This document shows positions 22,931-30,828 of a stretch of 50,228 nt of DNA, piece after piece (within the stretch, counting starts at the first letter, position 1; the number at the start of each line of letters is the position of its first letter). Both the position numbers and the translations under genes were made by a program. Origin of the DNA: Acidobacteriota bacterium (GTDB lineage: Bacteria; Acidobacteriota; Vicinamibacteria; Vicinamibacterales; CAVVIG01); the NCBI GenBank assembly GCA_003222395.1, contig QHWB01000063.1, forward strand, positions 1 through 50,228, in the 5' to 3' direction. Below the pieces are notes generated by a model. That model was not told the origin of the DNA. It made no database searches and saw only the letters and a program-made list of their open reading frames with translations.

Positions 22931-25246
22931 GTGTCATTGATCGCTCTCCCGATCGATCCGTTCATCGAACCGATTCGAGAGGCGGTGCGGCGATCGCGCG
23001 CGGCGGTGATCACGGCGGCACCGGGCGCGGGTAAGACGACGCGCGTGCCTCCGGCGCTCATCGAGGCGGGAAAGGTGATCCTGCTGCAGCCGCGCCGCGT
23101 CGCCGCGCGCGCCATTGCGGCCCGGATTGCCGCCGAGCGCGGATGGACCCTCGGCCGCGAAGTCGGCTGGCAGATTCGCCTCGATCGAAAGTTCACCGCC
23201 GACACGCGCCTGCTCGTCGTCACCGAAGGAATCCTCACGGCGCGTCTGCAGAGCGATCCGCTCCTGTCGGAGTTCGCCACGATCGTGATCGACGAGTTCC
23301 ACGAGCGGAGCATCCACGCCGACGTCGCCATCGCGCTCGCGAAGCAGGCGTGGCGCGCGCGCGCCGATCTGCGCATTGCGGTCATGTCGGCGACGCTCGA
23401 CTCGCGCGCCGCGTCGGCATTTTTCGACGATTGCCCGGTGATCGAGGTGCCGGGCCGCCTCTATCCGCTCGAGGTCGGCTATGCGCCGGGCGAGCCGATC
23501 GGCGACGCCGCGGCAGATGTGCTGCGCGCCACCGACGGCCAGCTTCTCTGTTTTCTGCAGGGCGCCGCGGAGATCGGCCGCGCAATCGCCGAAATCGAGC
23601 GGCGGATACCGGCCGGCGTCGAGATCGTCGCCCTCCACGGATCGCTCGACGCCGCCGATCAGGATCGCGCGCTCGCGCCCGCCTCTGGTCGCCGCATCGT
23701 CGTCGCGACCAACATCGCGGAAACGTCGCTGACGGTGCCGGGCGTAACCGCGGTCATCGATACCGGTCTGCACAAGGTTGCGCGATACGACCGCCATCGC
23801 GGCATAGACAGTCTCGAGACCGAGCGCATCACGGCGGACGCCGCCGAACAGCGGGCGGGTCGCGCCGGCCGCCTCGCGCCCGGCCGCGTCCGGCGGTTGT
23901 GGGACGCCCGCGATCGCCTGCGGCCGCATCGTGAGCCGGAGATTCACCGCATCGATTTGTCGGGAGCCGCGCTCGACGTCATCGCCTGGGGCGGCGATCC
24001 GCGAACGCTCGAATGGTTCGAGCGGCCGCAGGAGGACGCGCTCGACGCGGCGCTGTCGCTGCTGGCGCGGCTCGGCCTGATCACGATCGCGCCGATGCGC
24101 CTCACCGCTATCGGAGAGAAAGCGCGTCATCTCGCCATGCATCCGCGTCTGGCGCGCATCGTCGTCGCCGGCGGCGGCGCGCGCGCTCTCGTGCAGGCGT
24201 GTCAGTTCCTGACCGATCGGCATCGGCTGACGCCCCGCACGGCTGCGACGACATCCGATTTGCTGTCGATCGTCGACGATTCGGGCATCACCGATGCCGA
24301 TTTTCGTCGCGCGATCCTGAGCGGCTATCCCGATCGCGTCGCCAGGCGCCGCGAGCCCGGTTCACCCAGTGTGCTCCTTTCATCCGGAACCGGCGCGATC
24401 GTCGGTCGCGAGAGCGGTGTTCACGACGGTGAGTTCCTCGTCGCCATTGACGTATCCGATGTCGATGTTGCGTCGGACTCTCGGCCCCGCGATCTGGCGC
24501 GGGGCGTTCGGCCGCGCGATGGGGCGCGGGGCTTTCAGCCGCGCGATCCTGTCATCCGCATCGCGAGCCGCGTCGAGCGCGAGTGGCTCGAGGCGACCTC
24601 TTCGGAAGTCGTGCATCGGTTCGACGAGGAGTCGGGCTCCGTGAAGGCCGCGCTGGTGCAGCGATACGACTCCCTGGTGCTTTCAGAGCGTCCGGCCGAG
24701 ATCGATCCTGAGATCGCCGCACAGCTCCTCACCGATGCGTGGCTGCAGCGCGGACCGCGGCCCGAGGACGAGCGCCTCCTCCGACGCCTGCGGTTCGCTG
24801 GGCACGCGGCCGACGTCGACGATCTGGTACGCCTGGCCGCTCTCGGCGCACGAAGGTTGGACGATCTACAGCTCGCGCGAGCGATACCGTCGAACGTGAT
24901 GCGCGAGATCGAACGCGACGCTCCGGAGACCATCGCCGTGCCGAGCGGCCGCCACGCGAGACTCGACTACCACGACGATGGAACCGTTTCCGCGTCGGTG
25001 AAGCTGCAGGAGCTGTTCGGCCTCGCCGACACGCCGCGCATCGGCAGGCGGCGCGAACCGGTCGTGCTCTCGCTGCTCGCGCCGAACGGACGGCCGGTCC
25101 AGATCACCCGCGATCTGCGCAGCTTCTGGGACCGGACCTATCCGGAGGTCAGAAAGGAATTGCAGGGTCGCTACCCGAAGCATCCATGGCCTGAGGATCC
25201 GTGGACCGCGCAGGCGACGCACCGCACGAAGCGTCGGCAATCTTAG
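22931..25246 (+). CDS. hrpB: HrpB-type DEAH-box ATP-dependent helicase
   Basis: 771 residues. Walker A is APGAGKT (30-36), the DEAH-type box is D121-EFHERS, followed by SATLDSRA, NIAETSLTVPGV and the QRAGRAGR motif VI; a C-terminal HrpB domain (GLADTPRIGRRREPVVLSLL...WDRTYPEVRKELQGRYPKHP) closes the protein. RNA-dependent ATPase of unclear role. The GTG at 22931 has no visible ribosome binding site because the preceding bases are a REP palindrome. A 9-residue repeat (LARGVRPRD, GARGFQPRD) at about 522-540 comes from a palindrome inserted in frame. Confidence 0.93.
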   Translation: MSLIALPIDPFIEPIREAVRRSRAAVITAAPGAGKTTRVPPALIEAGKVILLQPRRVAARAIAARIAAERGWTLGREVGWQIRLDRKFTADTRLLVVTEGILTARLQSDPLLSEFATIVIDEFHERSIHADVAIALAKQAWRARADLRIAVMSATLDSRAASAFFDDCPVIEVPGRLYPLEVGYAPGEPIGDAAADVLRATDGQLLCFLQGAAEIGRAIAEIERRIPAGVEIVALHGSLDAADQDRALAPASGRRIVVATNIAETSLTVPGVTAVIDTGLHKVARYDRHRGIDSLETERITADAAEQRAGRAGRLAPGRVRRLWDARDRLRPHREPEIHRIDLSGAALDVIAWGGDPRTLEWFERPQEDALDAALSLLARLGLITIAPMRLTAIGEKARHLAMHPRLARIVVAGGGARALVQACQFLTDRHRLTPRTAATTSDLLSIVDDSGITDADFRRAILSGYPDRVARRREPGSPSVLLSSGTGAIVGRESGVHDGEFLVAIDVSDVDVASDSRPRDLARGVRPRDGARGFQPRDPVIRIASRVEREWLEATSSEVVHRFDEESGSVKAALVQRYDSLVLSERPAEIDPEIAAQLLTDAWLQRGPRPEDERLLRRLRFAGHAADVDDLVRLAALGARRLDDLQLARAIPSNVMREIERDAPETIAVPSGRHARLDYHDDGTVSASVKLQELFGLADTPRIGRRREPVVLSLLAPNGRPVQITRDLRSFWDRTYPEVRKELQGRYPKHPWPEDPWTAQATHRTKRRQS
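24482..24548 (+). repeat. 27-bp-period palindromic repeat within hrpB
   Basis: GGCGCGGGGC starts at 24496 and again at 24523, giving a 27-base period equal to nine codons; each unit has the arms GCGCGGGGC and GCCGCGCG around a KTTCR loop, the core of the GTAG family. A partial third unit precedes them. The encoded peptides RPRDLARGV and RPRDGARGF sit in the linker between helicase and C-terminal domains. Confidence 0.85.
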
Positions 25247-25270
25247 TCTTGGAGCCGCGGCTCTTTCCGG

Positions 25271-25618
25271 CTAACCCTTGTTACTCTCTGTTTCGGCCAG
25301 GCCCAGAAAAACAAAGATGGCACGGTTGAGCGCCCTCATTTCCCCGGACGTCAGCGATCCAATGGACCGTCCCAGGCGTCTCCTTGGCACCGCCGTGAGC
25401 TTGTCCACCATGACGCGACATGCTCTATGTAATCCACTCCGGGCGCTGGGTTGGACGGAAAGTCTGAAGATTGGCGCTGGCGTCGGATCTGTTGTCAAGG
25501 GACACACCACGATCGAATCGTTGGCGTCGAACCGGTCGTCTTGGACGATGACCGCAGGACGCGGGTTGCCGGCATAGGCAGCGCCACCCGCGACCGTCCA
25601 GATTTCGCCACGCTTCAT
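25271..25618 (-). CDS. MazF/PemK family toxin
   Basis: 115 residues matching the PemK/MazF fold: MKRGEIWTVAGGA, RPAVIVQDDRFDANDSIVVCPLT, FRLSVQP, RVMVDKLTAVPRRRLGRSIG and a C-terminal ALNRAIFVFLGL. These toxins cut RNA at short sequences. The ATG overlaps the antitoxin stop (ATGA, 25615-25618), so expression is coupled. R and T residues expected in the active groove are present; target specificity cannot be predicted. Confidence 0.94.
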   Translation of the reverse strand: MKRGEIWTVAGGAAYAGNPRPAVIVQDDRFDANDSIVVCPLTTDPTPAPIFRLSVQPSARSGLHRACRVMVDKLTAVPRRRLGRSIGSLTSGEMRALNRAIFVFLGLAETESNKG

Positions 25619-25836
25619 TCGGCATTCCAGGCCGAGACTGCGTCGACGAATTCCTGATCCTCTTTTGCGTGGGGACTCTTGGCAACCGCAAGCGACTGAC
25701 GGTGAGCCGCGCGGGCGAAGGCCCTCGATCGTACATCTGGAACCCAGATCTGAACGGGACGAAGTCCCTCTTCGCGCAGACGAGCACGGTGCGCGCGCAC
25801 CTTGTCGCGGGATGCCGATCGAGCAGCAGTCGCCAT
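25615..25836 (-). CDS. MazE-type antitoxin (DUF3018)
   Basis: 73 residues. The RDKVRAHRARLREEGLRPVQ segment followed by IWVPDVRSRAFARAAHRQS is the DUF3018 signature, the usual partner of this MazF group. The C-terminus (DQEFVDAVSAWNAE) should bind the toxin. The ATG at 25836 is chosen because GGAGGA precedes it; an in-frame start at 25875 would lie upstream of the operator palindrome. It is the first gene of the module. Confidence 0.9.
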   Translation of the reverse strand: MATAARSASRDKVRAHRARLREEGLRPVQIWVPDVRSRAFARAAHRQSLAVAKSPHAKEDQEFVDAVSAWNAE

Positions 25837-25852
25837 AGACGGTCCTCCAAGG

Positions 25853-25864
25853 GTTACATGTAAC
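25853..25864. promoter_or_regulatory. Palindromic operator of the MazEF-type module
   Basis: GTTACATGTAAC is a perfect 12-base palindrome between the predicted -10 element and the antitoxin start, where antitoxin autorepression would be expected. Confidence 0.65.
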
Positions 25865-25865
25865 T

Positions 25866-25894
25866 TACTTACCATGTCGCGGCGCTTCGCGCAA
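25866..25894 (-). promoter_or_regulatory. Possible sigma-70 promoter for the antitoxin-toxin operon
   Basis: On the minus strand TTGCGC (25894-25889) and TAAGTA (25871-25866) are 17 bases apart. The -35 is a fair match and the -10 weak. The operator palindrome follows at once. Confidence 0.4.
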
Positions 25895-26313
25895 ATGCGT
25901 ACCCGCCCGAAAATGGTTTGTTCGAACTTCCCCCAGTTGAAAGCTCTGAAAACGACTTGGCGTTCCCGCCGCGATTGAAAAAGTGGGGCCGTTCCCTACT
26001 CGCTGTCAAAGTCTCCGAACAGTGGCTGACCCGCGCGGGCCGCGTAGAAGCCGAAACAGGCGAGCGCTGCGACGGGCGCCATCGACAGGTTGCCTGGCCA
26101 TGATGCCCACGCCGGTCCATTCAGCACAATGCAGCGCAGGACGATCCGTTCGATCGCGGGATCGAGATCGCGCGCGAGCGAGGAGGGCGTCGTGCCGCTC
26201 TCGTGCAGCTGTCGCAGCTCGTGGAGCGTCTTCGCGTCGTAGGCGCGGCGGCCCGTGAATATTTCGAACAGCACGAGACCCAGCGCGTAGATGTCGGACT
26301 TGATCGTCGCCGG

Positions 26314-26340
26314 CGGCACGGCCGGACGGCCGTGCCCTGC
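26314..26340 (-). repeat. GTAG-family palindrome in the kinase pseudogene
   Basis: On the minus strand GCAGGGCACGGCCGTCCGGC... forms a 9-base stem GGCACGGCC/GGCCGTGCC. The GTAG box reads GCAG. It encodes AGHGRPAVPP between MAPEQL and the TIKSD motif, the same site as in the intact kinase. Confidence 0.75.
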
Positions 26341-26423
26341 AACCGACGGTGCGGCGAGCTGCTCGGGCGCCATGTAGTGCGGCGTTCCCGCGACCACCGC
26401 GTTCGCATCGCCGGCAGCGGCCT

Positions 26424-26445
26424 GCCCTGCGCTGTGTCGAAGCGC
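26424..26445. repeat. CTTCGA/TCAGGGC-type palindrome in the kinase pseudogene
   Basis: Minus strand: GCGCTTCGACACAGCGCAGG followed by GC. It resembles the widespread GCCCTTCGA...TCAGGGC palindrome. It encodes RHSAGQAAAG just after DFGLAL; the intact kinase has a different member of this family at the same place. Confidence 0.55.
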
Positions 26446-26977
26446 CAGTCCGAAGTCGGTGATGCGCACGTTGCCGTCGCTGTCGAGCATCACGTTCGCC
26501 GGTTTGAGATCGCGGTGCAGCACGCTGCGCTCGTGCGCCGCCGCGAGCCCGGCGCAAATCTGGCGCGCGATGTCGATCGCCTTGTCCTGCTGAATGCGTC
26601 CGATCCGGCGGACGAGCGAGGCGAGATCTTCGCCGTCGACGTACTCCATCGTCAGGAAGCGGCGGCCGTCGGCCTCGCCGAGATCGTAGAGGCGGCAGAC
26701 ATTCTTGTGCGACACCTGGCGGGCGATGCGCAGCTCGTTGTGGAACTGCGCCGGCGATGCCGGGTCCTCGCCGCGCCCTCGGGGAGGAAATTCAGAGCGA
26801 CCGGATGATCGAGCGTGAGATCCTCGGCGCGGTACACCTCGCCCATGCCGCCTTTGCCGAGCAGCGCGACGAGGCGGTATCGCCGGCGATGATCGAGCCG
26901 GTTGCGAAACGCTTGCTGTCGGTGATCCGTCCCGGTGTCGAGTCCGCAATCGTGAGGTCGTCGTCTGCTCGCGGCAT

Positions 26978-29653
26978 TTAATCGGCCGGTGATCCGAGGA
27001 TCGGCTGTCCCGCGCGCGCGGCGTAATACCCGAAACAGGCGATGAGAATGAACAGCGCGAGCGTGAGGTTCGACGGCGTGGCCCACCACGCCGCCGTGTG
27101 CAGTGTCAGTGGGACGCTCGTCAGCACGTTGTCCGCGAACGACGCGACGACGAGCACCAGCAGTCCGTGCCGGAAGATCGCGTAGGTCGCGAGCGCGATG
27201 ATCGTGGCGATCATCACCGTGTCAACGCGCGATCCCGTAATCGCTTCGCCGTTGTCGGAGAGCACCGTGATGATGGCGGCACCGACGACAGCGGCGATCC
27301 ATGCGCGCCGGATGACGAGGCGCAGCACGACGAAGAACAGCATGATGAACAGCGCGCTCTGCAGCGAGCTGTTCAGGACATTCACCCACTTCGTGAACAC
27401 CATCGACGTCGACGCGAGCGCGGGAACCCAGCTGCCGAACCGCGGCTGCGGCGCAGTGTAGCCAAACCGCTGCGGCAGCATCGCCTGCGCCGTCTCGCAC
27501 GCCATGAACGCGACGCCAATCAGCAGACCGATCAGCACGTCGCGGCCGACGCGCGGATCGCGCACGCGGCCGGCAAGTAGTCGCGTCCAGCCGAGCAGCG
27601 CGTCGGGCCAAAACCGCCGCGCGTACGGCTCGATCGCCAGGTAGTACAGCCACACAATCGTACCCAGGAACACCGCGCTGGCCATCGTGAGCGACGTCTG
27701 CTGCAGCTCGACGTCTGCCGTCGTCACGTGATGCGCGCTTACGATCCACGCGGCGATGGCGAGGATCGTCAAGCCGATCGCCAGGCGCGCGGCGGCGCGG
27801 CGATCGGCGCGGTTCATGCGCACGTTGTAGCGGGCGAGAATCGCCCCGCCGATCAGCGCCGCGAGCCAGACGCCGACGTTGATCGTGCCCAGGACCGTCT
27901 GCATCGCTGTACGCGACGCCGGCGGCATCTGCGAGGGGCGCGACCATGGACCGACGATGTAAAACGACACCGGATGGCTGCGATAGGATGCGGCCTCGAC
28001 GCGCACGCGGATGTCGGTTCGATCGGGCAGCGAACCTTCCCACGCCGCGCGCGTGTCGGCGAAGTTCTTCGGCGCCCACTGCGGCGCCGCGGGCGTGAAT
28101 GCCGCGAACGGCAATCCGGCGGCGTCGAAAACCCTGGGCCACTCGGGTGCGGCCGCCGGCGTCGCGTCCGAATCGACCTGGGGCGGCACGTGATGGAACT
28201 CGACGAGGCGGCCGACGGTGTCGAGGACGACGAGGCTCATGCCCGAGAGGAGCTGCGGCGGATCGTTGGCCATCACGCTGCCGCGCGGCGCATCGGGTAC
28301 CAGGTCGCGCGGGCTCGTCCGATACCAGAACAACATCCCCGCAGGTCTACCCGAGCGCAGCGTGCTCCACCAGCCCGCGCCGCCATGCGCCTGGGCCCAC
28401 TGCGGGAAATCGGGCGGAATCGAGAACCCTCGTGCGCGATCGGCCCCGGCTTCTTCATAGCCGAAGCTGCTGAGCAGCTGCTGCGCGCGATCCGTCAGCA
28501 CGTCGATCGGTTTGTCGAGCGGCACCAGGCTCGGCATCGATGCGCGCGGCGCGAACGCCGCGAACACGATCGTCGAGACGATGATGAGCGCCGCGGCGGC
28601 GAGCCCGGGCAGGACGGCGACCGCGTCGGTCTCGCCGGCCGCGACGACCAGGTCGGGCGACGGCGTCTCGCCCGCCGCGAGCGCTTCGGCCAGTGGATTG
28701 CCGCCGGGCAGCGCGGCAGCGACGGCGAGCGCCGAGCCTGGCCGCCGCTCCGGATCGCGCTCGAGGCAGCGCATGATGATCCGTTCGACCGTTGGATCGA
28801 GATCGCGGACGACCGACGAGGGTGTGAGGGGCGCGGTTCCGCTCTCGTGCAGCTCCAGCAGATCGCGCAGCGTCTTCGCCTCGAACGCGCGCCGGCCTGT
28901 GAAGATCTCGAACAGCACGAGGCCCAGCGCGTAGATGTCGGACTTGATGGTCGCCGGCGGCACGGCCTGAAGGCCGTGCCCTACGACCGATCGTGGGGCA
29001 AGCTGCTCGGGCGCCATGTACTGCGGCGTGCCCGCGCACACGACGTCGGCATCGCCGGCGGCGATAGCGTCTCCTGAACCTTGTCGAAGGGCAAGGCCGA
29101 AATCGGTTATGCGGACGTTGCCCTCGCCGTCGAGCATCACGTTGGCCGGCTTGAGATCGCGGTGCAGCACGCCGCGCTCGTGCGCCGCGGCAAGCCCGGC
29201 GCAAATCTGGCGCGCGATGTCGATCGCCTTGTCCTGCTGGATGCGCCCGATTCGTCGGATCAGCGAGGCGAGATCCTCGCCGTCGACGTACTCCATCGTC
29301 AGGAAGCGGCGGCCGTCGGCCTCGCCGAGGTCGTAGAGCCGGCAGACATTCTTGTGCGACACTTGTCGGGCGATGCGCAGCTCGTTGTGAAACTGGGACA
29401 GCGACGCTGGACTGTTCGCGGCGCCCTCGGGGAGGAATTTCAGCGCGACGGGATGATCGAGCGTGAGATCTTCGGCGCGGTACACCTCACCCATCCCACC
29501 GCGACCGAGCAGCGCGACGAGCCGATAGCGGCCGGCGATGATCGAGCCAGGAGCGAACAGGCTGGCGCGCGGCGCCGACGACCCTGACGGACCAAGCGGC
29601 CTGCCCTGAGCGGAATCGAAGGGCGCGATGGTAACGTCGTCCGGCGGGGTCAT
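26978..29653 (-). CDS. Membrane Ser/Thr protein kinase with polytopic C-terminal half
   Basis: 891 residues. The kinase domain (about 42-300) has the glycine loop GRGGMGEV (50-57), K72 in VALKFLP, H164-RD-LKPAN, D184-FG and A214-PE. A membrane helix near 360 precedes an outside segment (about 380-600), followed by about eight further helices. It should couple an external or membrane cue to phosphorylation of cytosolic proteins. In-frame palindromes give the peptides FDSAQGRPL near the N-terminus, RQGSGDAIA after DFG-LAL and VVGHGLQAVPP after the APE motif. ATG 29653 was chosen; GTG 29659 is also possible. A broken tandem copy lies downstream. Confidence 0.92.
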   Translation of the reverse strand: MTPPDDVTIAPFDSAQGRPLGPSGSSAPRASLFAPGSIIAGRYRLVALLGRGGMGEVYRAEDLTLDHPVALKFLPEGAANSPASLSQFHNELRIARQVSHKNVCRLYDLGEADGRRFLTMEYVDGEDLASLIRRIGRIQQDKAIDIARQICAGLAAAHERGVLHRDLKPANVMLDGEGNVRITDFGLALRQGSGDAIAAGDADVVCAGTPQYMAPEQLAPRSVVGHGLQAVPPATIKSDIYALGLVLFEIFTGRRAFEAKTLRDLLELHESGTAPLTPSSVVRDLDPTVERIIMRCLERDPERRPGSALAVAAALPGGNPLAEALAAGETPSPDLVVAAGETDAVAVLPGLAAAALIIVSTIVFAAFAPRASMPSLVPLDKPIDVLTDRAQQLLSSFGYEEAGADRARGFSIPPDFPQWAQAHGGAGWWSTLRSGRPAGMLFWYRTSPRDLVPDAPRGSVMANDPPQLLSGMSLVVLDTVGRLVEFHHVPPQVDSDATPAAAPEWPRVFDAAGLPFAAFTPAAPQWAPKNFADTRAAWEGSLPDRTDIRVRVEAASYRSHPVSFYIVGPWSRPSQMPPASRTAMQTVLGTINVGVWLAALIGGAILARYNVRMNRADRRAAARLAIGLTILAIAAWIVSAHHVTTADVELQQTSLTMASAVFLGTIVWLYYLAIEPYARRFWPDALLGWTRLLAGRVRDPRVGRDVLIGLLIGVAFMACETAQAMLPQRFGYTAPQPRFGSWVPALASTSMVFTKWVNVLNSSLQSALFIMLFFVVLRLVIRRAWIAAVVGAAIITVLSDNGEAITGSRVDTVMIATIIALATYAIFRHGLLVLVVASFADNVLTSVPLTLHTAAWWATPSNLTLALFILIACFGYYAARAGQPILGSPAD
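28959..28984 (-). repeat. GTAG/REP palindrome inside the kinase gene
   Basis: Minus strand: GTAG followed by a perfect 9-base stem GGCACGGCC/GGCCGTGCC around a TTCA loop. It encodes VVGHGLQAVPP in the activation segment, between MAPEQL and TIKSD, where related kinases have only a few residues. Confidence 0.85.
29071..29092. repeat. CTTCGA-type palindrome inside the kinase gene
   Basis: Minus strand GCCCTTCGACAAGGTTCAGG with two more bases, a slightly worn member of the widespread GCCCTTCGACAAGCTCAGGGC type. It encodes RQGSGDA in the loop after DFG-LAL. Confidence 0.6.
29603..29624. repeat. CTTCGA-type palindrome at the kinase N-terminus
   Basis: Minus strand GCCCTTCGATTCCGCTCAGG plus GC, arms GCCCT/AGGGC with a partly paired centre. 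It encodes PFDSAQGR, a peptide caused by this repeat in many unrelated proteins of this kind of bacteria. Confidence 0.7.
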
Positions 29654-29690
29654 CGGCACGACCGGAATTCTACTTGGAGGACCGATTCAT

Positions 29691-30323
29691 ATGGCAGTAA
29701 GACCAGTCATCGCCACGGTGGTCGCCGCGATCGCCTTTGGCAGCATGGCGCTTGCACAGGGTGGACGACCGCTGAGCCCGGCAGGCAGCTCCGCCACGCA
29801 GGTCGGCGGCAAGTACGATACGAGCGGCGCCGAGCCGGTGTACCGAAACGGCAAGTGGATCGAGATCACGTACGGGCGGCCGATCAGACGCGGCCGCAAC
29901 CTGTTCGGCGGCAGCGGTGCGGACTACGGCAAGACGGTGAATCCCGACGCGCCGGTGTGGCGCGCGGGCGCGAACGAATCGACGCAGCTCAAGACCGAAG
30001 CGCCGCTCGTCATCAACGGCAAGACGATCGCGCCCGGCACCTACACGATGTTCATCGATCTGAAGCCGAACAACTGGACGCTGATCGTGTCGACGTGGCC
30101 GGCGCAGAAGGATTTCAACCCGGACGATAAAACCGCGGTGTTCGGCGCATACGGCTACACGCCGGCGAAGGACGTCGTACGCGCGCCGATGAAGCTCGAT
30201 GTGCTGCCGCACTCCCACGATCAGCTGTCGTGGGAATTCCTGGACGTGACCGACGCGGGCGGGACGATCGCGCTCATCTGGGAGAAGACGATGGCGTCGG
30301 TGGCCTTCAAAGTGGCACCGTGA
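29691..30323 (+). CDS. Exported DUF2911 protein
   Basis: 210 residues: signal peptide 1-22, then the DUF2911 core (IEITYGRPIRRGRNLFGG, WRAGANESTQLKTEAPLVIN, KTIAPGTYTMFIDLKPNNWT, LIVSTW) and a C-terminal IALIWEKTMASVAFKV. The family is common and functionally unknown in Bacteroidota and Acidobacteriota. The ATG at 29691 follows TTGGAGG with 10-base spacing. It diverges from the kinase gene. Confidence 0.92.
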   Translation: MAVRPVIATVVAAIAFGSMALAQGGRPLSPAGSSATQVGGKYDTSGAEPVYRNGKWIEITYGRPIRRGRNLFGGSGADYGKTVNPDAPVWRAGANESTQLKTEAPLVINGKTIAPGTYTMFIDLKPNNWTLIVSTWPAQKDFNPDDKTAVFGAYGYTPAKDVVRAPMKLDVLPHSHDQLSWEFLDVTDAGGTIALIWEKTMASVAFKVAP

Positions 30324-30330
30324 GACGTGC

Positions 30331-30406
30331 AAGTTCGAAGTCAGAAGTACGAAGTCAGGCCGAAACCTGACGTGCCTTTCGACTTCGTACTTCATACTTC
30401 AGACTT
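30331..30406. repeat. Heptamer-word island B: inverted repeat
   Basis: The left arm is four 7-base words of form AAGTnnG (AAGTTCG, AAGTCAG, AAGTACG, AAGTCAG; 30331-30358). The right arm (30381-30406) is CTTCnnA words in the same period. The 26-base arms match at 22 positions, with the inner 13 (GAAGTACGAAGTC) perfect. An alternative hairpin TCAGG/CCTGA closes the centre. It starts 8 bases after the DUF2911 stop and ends 7 bases before the convergent amidohydrolase stop, a place for a two-way terminator. Confidence 0.9.
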
Positions 30407-30412
30407 TGCGCG

Positions 30413-30810
30413 TCACTGGCCGGCCGTAGTCGTTCGGCGGCCGGCACGCTCCTTCTTCTGCTTCTCGACCATCTGCTGCAGGTCGGCCGCGAGCTTCTTC
30501 GCGTCATAGGCGATCCCGTCCTTGATCGTCCACGTGATACCGCCGACGCGCTCCACCTTTCCGGTCTTGTCGTTGAGCCGAATCGTGCCGTTCGCGTACA
30601 GGACCTTGAAGTTCTGGAGCGGGTTGTGATCGACGATGACCATATCCGCCAGCATGCCTTCGCGGACGATGCCGAACTCGATCGGTTTGTGCATCGGCTC
30701 GTGCAGCGTCAGCGCGCCGCTCATCGTCGCCGACTGGACGACTTCGAGCGGATGGAAGCCGGCTTCCTGCAGCAGCTCGAACTCGTTGATGTAGCCGATT
30801 AGACTGGTGC
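30413..30810 (-). pseudogene. Amidohydrolase, C-terminal remnant
   Basis: The frame reads GTSLIGYINEFELLQEAGFH, PLEVVQSATMSGALTLHEPM, EGMLADMVIVDHNPLQNFKV and GGITWTIKDGIAYDAKKLAA, the last quarter of a metal-dependent amidohydrolase (imidazolonepropionase-like). The reading stops resembling the family at about 30810; the metal-binding barrel (HxH, K, H and D residues) is missing. About 135 residues remain where about 450 or more are normal. The break borders the DUF1294/serine-hydrolase pair, so a rearrangement removed the rest. An internal ATG at 30724 is not a real start. Confidence 0.8.
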
Positions 30811-30828
30811 CACTGCAGGAGGGCGGAG

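Larger units (their letters stand above)
25996..26977 (-). pseudogene. Decayed tandem copy of the Ser/Thr kinase
   Basis: The kinase N-terminus is spread over three frames: MPRADDDLTIADSTPGRITD... (start 26977), RYRLVALLGKGGMGEVYRAE in a second frame, and QFHNELRIARQVSHKN onward in a third, so at least two frameshifts break it. HRDLKPANVML, DFGLA and MAPEQL remain. After ERIVLRC the gene jumps to a C-terminus matching the last 30 residues of the intact copy (ACFGFYAARAGQPLFGD against ACFGYYAARAGQPILGS), so about 550 residues of sensor and membrane region are deleted. The start lies directly after the TAA of the intact gene. Confidence 0.85.

Noticed and set aside
30724-30724. ATG start for a 103-residue protein in the amidohydrolase remnant
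   Set aside because: Family similarity continues upstream of this Met in the same frame, so it is an internal residue of a truncated gene.
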